Source: Sulfurihydrogenibium yellowstonense SS-5
GTDB taxonomy: Bacteria; Aquificota; Aquificia; Aquificales; Hydrogenothermaceae
DNA: 8,624 nucleotides
Direction: 5' to 3'
Assembly (NCBI RefSeq): GCF_000173615.1
Contig: NZ_ABZS01000062.1
Coordinates: 1 to 8,624, forward strand
Part shown: one piece after another, positions 6,573 through 8,624 of the stretch
How positions within the stretch are numbered: the first letter of the stretch is position 1
How the letters are laid out: each line of letters begins with the position of its first letter
The notes under the pieces: generated by a model
Seen by the model: the letters and a program-made list of their open reading frames with translations, nothing else
The model's database searches: none
What the model was told of the DNA's origin: nothing
Position numbers and translations under genes: made by a program

Positions 6573-6624
6573 AACGCACCTCCCAAGATTTATTACGATA
6601 AATATTCTCCAAGAAATGTTTTTC

Positions 6625-6653
6625 ATTATAAAGCTGATTTTTATCATATTAGA
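6625..6653 (-). promoter_or_regulatory. candidate promoter of the globin operon
   Basis: On the minus strand a perfect TATAAT (6630-6625) lies 52 bp upstream of the globin ATG. A weak -35 (TCTAAT, 6653-6648) sits 17 bp further up. The poor -35 would fit a regulated promoter. Confidence 0.45.
6635..6646. promoter_or_regulatory. CRP/FNR-like palindrome in the globin promoter
   Basis: TGAT-N4-ATCA is a perfect dyad matching 8 of 10 positions of the FNR consensus TTGAT-N4-ATCAA. It lies within the -35/-10 spacer of the predicted globin promoter, a place where binding would more likely repress than activate. An FNR/DNR/NnrR-family regulator would suit an O2- or NO-binding globin, but in AT-rich DNA the match may be fortuitous. 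Confidence 0.35.
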
Positions 6654-6660
6654 TTTAAAA

Positions 6661-6681
6661 TTTTACAGGTTAGCTGTAAAA
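6661..6681. repeat. perfect 8-bp palindrome upstream of the globin promoter
   Basis: TTTTACAG (6661-6668) and CTGTAAAA (6674-6681) are perfect inverted arms around GTTAG. The dyad lies just upstream of the predicted globin -35. It could be an operator or a weak hairpin; its A/T-rich arms make a strong terminator unlikely. Confidence 0.4.
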
Positions 6682-6742
6682 AAAATTAAAATGAAAGGTA
6701 AAATAAAAATAAGCGTCCGGTGGGAAATTGGGTAAAAGTATA

Positions 6743-6752
6743 AGATTCTTCG
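6743..6752 (+). repeat. direct repeat copy 1 (AGATTCTTCG)
   Basis: This 10-mer recurs at 8431-8440 in the same orientation, in the intergenic DNA on the other side of the photolyase gene. Here it begins a small dyad (ATTCTT at 6745-6750, AAGAAT at 6760-6765). It may be part of a degenerate dispersed intergenic repeat. Confidence 0.35.
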
Positions 6753-6830
6753 TCGGCTTAAGAATGATGAAAACGGTCTCCTTTTTTGATTTTTTCTTGA
6801 TTTGAAAAGAAAAACATGAGATTTTTGGCA

Positions 6831-6848
6831 CGGCTGCAAAATGAAAAA
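6831..6848 (+). repeat. inverted repeat flanking the photolyase, left copy
   Basis: CGGCTGCAAAATGAAAAA is matched at 17 of 18 positions by the reverse complement of 8378-8395, beyond the photolyase gene. It lies in non-coding DNA. Confidence 0.45.
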
Positions 6849-6866
6849 GGTAAGATAATGTCTTTA

Positions 6867-6895
6867 TTAAAATTTTTTTTGGAAAACCTGATAAT
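6867..6895 (+). promoter_or_regulatory. candidate photolyase promoter
   Basis: TTAAAA (6867-6872) and GATAAT (6890-6895) have 17-bp spacing, matching 4 of 6 and 5 of 6 consensus bases. They lie about 80 bp before the photolyase start. The DNA is so AT-rich that this is only a suggestion. Confidence 0.3.
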
Positions 6896-6975
6896 TAAGA
6901 AACACTTCAGAAACTTTAGGCTTTTAGGATTAAAAAGAGTAAAGATTAATAAACCTATTCAAAAGGAGCTCATAA

Positions 6976-8343
6976 ATGGAATTGGAATTCATAGGAAGAG
7001 TAAAAGCTTTAAACGACAGACAGTTTAATCAATCGGGCAAATACATAATTTACTGGATGTCTCACAGCCACAGGGCAAACTTTAACCATGGTCTTGAATA
7101 CGCAATCAAACTATCAAATGATTACAAAAAACCATTATTAGTCTATTTTCTAATTACAGACAAATATAAATACTCAAATGCAAGATACTACAAATTTATG
7201 TTAGATGGAGTTTTAGAAGCTAAAAAATCTATAGAAGAAAGAGGTATAAAATTTATCATAGAAAAATCAGATGATATCAAACAGAGAATCATAGAGATAT
7301 CAAGGAGTGCCGTTGCCTTAATCACAGATAAAGCCTACTTAAAGTATTATAGAAAGCTTTATAGTGATATAGCAAAGCAATTAGATATACCATTTTACGA
7401 AGTAGAGTCTGACGTTTGCATTCCTGTAGAGATTGCATCTCAAAAGCAAGAAGTTTACGCTTTTAACCTTAGAAAAAAGATTTATGCTTTATTAGATTCA
7501 TATCTTCTTAAATTAGCGCCAAGGGAGCCAAAGATTAAATCCGTTAATCTTGATTTTGGAATAAAGGAGTTAACTTTAAATAGTTCCTTAGAGATTTTAG
7601 ATATTCTCAACATAGACAAAAGCGTTAGTTTATCACCTTTTATAGGTGGTTATAACCAAGCAAAAAGATGCTTGAAAGAATTTATTGAAAAGAAGCTTCA
7701 TAAATATAAAGAGTATAGGTCTCATCCGGAGCTTGACTATCAATCAAACCTAAGTCCTTATCTTCATTTTGGACAAATCTCGCCGATAGAAGTTGTTCTT
7801 GAAATCTTGTCAGAGTATAAAAAAGATGAAAATGTTGATAGCTTTTTTAACGAACTGATAGTTTGGAGAGAGCTTGCAAGGAATTTTTGCTACTATAATC
7901 CAAACTATAACCATTATGAAGGCATTCCTGACTGGGCTAAAAAAACATTAGAAGATCACAAAAACGATAAAAGAGATTATGTTTATACATTAGAAGAGTT
8001 TGAAAATGCAAAAACCCATGATGAATACTGGAATGCTGCACAGCTTGAGCTTTTAAAATCCGGAAAGATGCATAACTACATGAGAATGTATTGGTGTAAA
8101 AAAATTATAGAATGGACGCAGGACCCAAAACACGCCTTTGATATTGCATGCTATCTAAATGATAAATACGAGCTTGACGGAAGAGACCCAAACGGTTATG
8201 CCGGCATATCCTGGTGCTTTGGAACCCATGACAGACCATGGAAAGAAAGAAAAATCTTTGGGAAAATTAGATATATGAGTGCATCAGGTTTAGAAGCAAA
8301 GTTTGATATTAAAAAATACGTAGAAAAAGTAAAGAGTTTATGA
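6976..8343 (+). CDS. class II CPD photolyase
   Basis: This 455-aa enzyme repairs UV-induced cyclobutane pyrimidine dimers in DNA using light and reduced FAD. Class II features run in order: IIYWMSHSHRANFNHGLEYA near the N-terminus (photolyase alpha/beta domain), SNLSPYLHFGQISP at 257-270 (FAD-site start), ELIVWRELARNFCYYNPNY, a segment around KTHDEYWNAAQLE, and GKMHNYMRMYWCKKI. The hallmark C-terminal block is DGRDPNGYAGISWCFGTHDRPW (401-422) followed by FGKIRYMS. These distinguish it from class I photolyases and cryptochromes. Length is normal and no catalytic region is missing. AAGGAG at 6963-6968, seven bases before the ATG, fixes the start. It appears to be a single-gene unit, divergent from the globin operon. 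A light-dependent enzyme implies that the organism meets sunlight, as in surface hot springs. Confidence 0.95.
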   Translation: MELEFIGRVKALNDRQFNQSGKYIIYWMSHSHRANFNHGLEYAIKLSNDYKKPLLVYFLITDKYKYSNARYYKFMLDGVLEAKKSIEERGIKFIIEKSDDIKQRIIEISRSAVALITDKAYLKYYRKLYSDIAKQLDIPFYEVESDVCIPVEIASQKQEVYAFNLRKKIYALLDSYLLKLAPREPKIKSVNLDFGIKELTLNSSLEILDILNIDKSVSLSPFIGGYNQAKRCLKEFIEKKLHKYKEYRSHPELDYQSNLSPYLHFGQISPIEVVLEILSEYKKDENVDSFFNELIVWRELARNFCYYNPNYNHYEGIPDWAKKTLEDHKNDKRDYVYTLEEFENAKTHDEYWNAAQLELLKSGKMHNYMRMYWCKKIIEWTQDPKHAFDIACYLNDKYELDGRDPNGYAGISWCFGTHDRPWKERKIFGKIRYMSASGLEAKFDIKKYVEKVKSL

Positions 8344-8356
8344 AAAATAATGTTGG

Positions 8357-8394
8357 GGCTGCTTGCAAAAATCAACGTTTTTCATTCTGCAGCC
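8357..8394 (+). repeat. imperfect hairpin just after the photolyase, overlapping the right inverted-repeat copy
   Basis: GGCTGC (8357-8362) pairs with GCAGCC (8389-8394). Inner AAAAA (8367-8371) pairs with TTTTT (8378-8382) around a 6-base loop, with an asymmetric internal loop between the two helices. It starts 13 bp after the stop codon. No T-tract follows, so if it ends transcription it is not a canonical intrinsic terminator. Confidence 0.45.
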
Positions 8395-8395
8395 G
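8378..8395 (-). repeat. inverted repeat flanking the photolyase, right copy
   Basis: The reverse complement of this stretch matches 6831-6848 at 17 of 18 bases. It forms the 3' side of the hairpin at 8357-8394. Confidence 0.45.
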
Positions 8396-8430
8396 GTGAA
8401 GAATTTCCTTTTCCCAATCTTTAAATCAGG

Positions 8431-8461
8431 AGATTCTTCGGACTAAAGTCCTAAGGACATG
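8431..8461 (+). repeat. direct repeat copy 2 with adjacent GGACT/AGTCC dyad
   Basis: AGATTCTTCG (8431-8440) repeats 6743-6752. It runs directly into GGACTAAAGTCC, a near-palindrome with 5-bp arms, and another GGAC a few bases on. The layout looks like a degenerate dispersed intergenic element. I see nothing coding here. Confidence 0.35.
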
Positions 8462-8476
8462 GAAAGGTAAGTTTAA

Positions 8477-8496
8477 GAGAGTTTTGTAACACTCTC
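8477..8496. terminator. hairpin between convergent photolyase and RidA-like genes
   Basis: GAGAGT (8477-8482) and ACTCTC (8491-8496) form a 6-bp stem with an 8-base loop. Neither side has a proper T-run (the minus strand continues TTAAAC), so it is a weak terminator candidate for the RidA-like gene. Confidence 0.3.
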
Positions 8497-8577
8497 AGCA
8501 GTTCATTTACGAGCTTTGTATATTTCATCTTAAATGGTAAAGATTAAATATCACATGTATTATGTTAACGTTTCTTA

Positions 8578-8624
8578 TCACAATCCGACAATCATTTCTA
8601 TCTCTACTAATGCATCTTTTGGAA
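8578..8624 (-). CDS. RidA/YjgF-family protein, C-terminal end only
   Basis: On the minus strand the last 14 codons of a gene enter from the right edge and read PKDALVEIEMIVGL followed by TGA at 8580-8578. The partial codon before the proline is NTT. This matches the C-terminus of RidA (YjgF/YER057c/UK114) proteins, which usually end in LPKDALVEIEAIA-like sequence. RidA enzymes are small trimeric deaminases that hydrolyse reactive enamine/imine intermediates such as 2-aminoacrylate. The gene converges on the photolyase, with a 234-bp gap between the stops. The visible part is short, so the call rests on one well-known motif. Confidence 0.75.
   Translation of the reverse strand, partial: PKDALVEIEMIVGL

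Larger units (their letters stand above)
6686..6975. other. gene-free intergenic stretch between globin and photolyase
   Basis: Together with the globin promoter region this makes about 400 bp without a credible gene between two divergent genes. It contains a small ATTCTT/AAGAAT dyad (6745-6765), T-rich runs near 6781-6803, repeat copies shared with the region after the photolyase, and a promoter candidate for the photolyase. A 70-codon open frame (6816-7028) overlaps the photolyase start out of frame and is not convincing. Confidence 0.6.

Noticed and set aside
6573..6647. N-terminal extension of the globin to an upstream ATG
   Set aside because: The strong GGAGG and the signal peptide both point to the internal ATG at 6572. 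The extension also spans the predicted -10 box.
6316..6735. 139-codon + strand frame antisense to the globin
   Set aside because: It is the complement of a solid globin gene, and its sequence is Ser/Ala/Phe-rich shadow translation.
6816..7028. 70-codon + strand frame upstream of and overlapping the photolyase start
   Set aside because: It is basic, low-complexity and overlaps the photolyase start out of frame by 53 bp. It also crosses a repeat copy and has no recognisable domain.
6661..8496. CRISPR array or complete insertion sequence around the photolyase
   Set aside because: The repeats are only paired, not regularly spaced. There is no transposase gene and no target-site duplication that I can see.

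Overview
The window is AT-rich, thermophile-like bacterial DNA. Codons AGA and ATA are common, the proteins are rich in Lys, Ile and Glu, and genes are tightly packed. This, together with an unusual c-type-heme bd-like membrane complex, suggests a member of the Aquificales such as Sulfurihydrogenibium or a relative. The taxonomic call is inference from composition and gene content, not from a marker gene.

Region 1 (1-2790, + strand) is a respiratory-type operon. A membrane protein cut by the left edge and a second membrane protein both resemble subunit I (CydA) of the cytochrome bd superfamily. Each ends in a class I cytochrome c domain (CxxCH plus a distal Met). A 67-codon two-helix membrane protein follows with an ATGA overlap. 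The two large subunits appear to have kept different parts of the classical CydA ligand set: carboxylates in the first, histidines in the second. A terminator-like hairpin lies inside the start of the small gene, and a second one follows it.

Region 2 (2810-5653, + strand) is a probable three-gene unit: an unrecognised 102-aa protein, a FAD-dependent carotenoid desaturase/isomerase-like oxidoreductase, and a LytS-type membrane histidine kinase that overlaps the oxidoreductase gene by 17 bp. No response regulator is in view.

Region 3 (5628-6685, - strand) is a two-gene operon. It encodes an exported group 1 truncated hemoglobin, with its stop codon abutting the start of a flavin-reductase-like FMN protein. 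A perfect -10 box, a CRP/FNR-like half-site dyad and a second palindrome lie upstream of the globin. The flavin-reductase gene runs tail-to-tail into the kinase gene with a 26-bp overlap.

Region 4 (6686-8624) holds a complete class II CPD photolyase on the + strand. Its two flanking intergenic regions share a near-identical inverted 18-mer and a direct 10-mer. At the right edge is the C-terminal end of a RidA/YjgF-family gene on the - strand.

The most interesting system is the paired CydA-like/cytochrome c complex in Region 1. It looks like a cytochrome-c-linked, probably quinol-loop-less, bd-superfamily reductase whose ligand residues are divided between two paralogous subunits.
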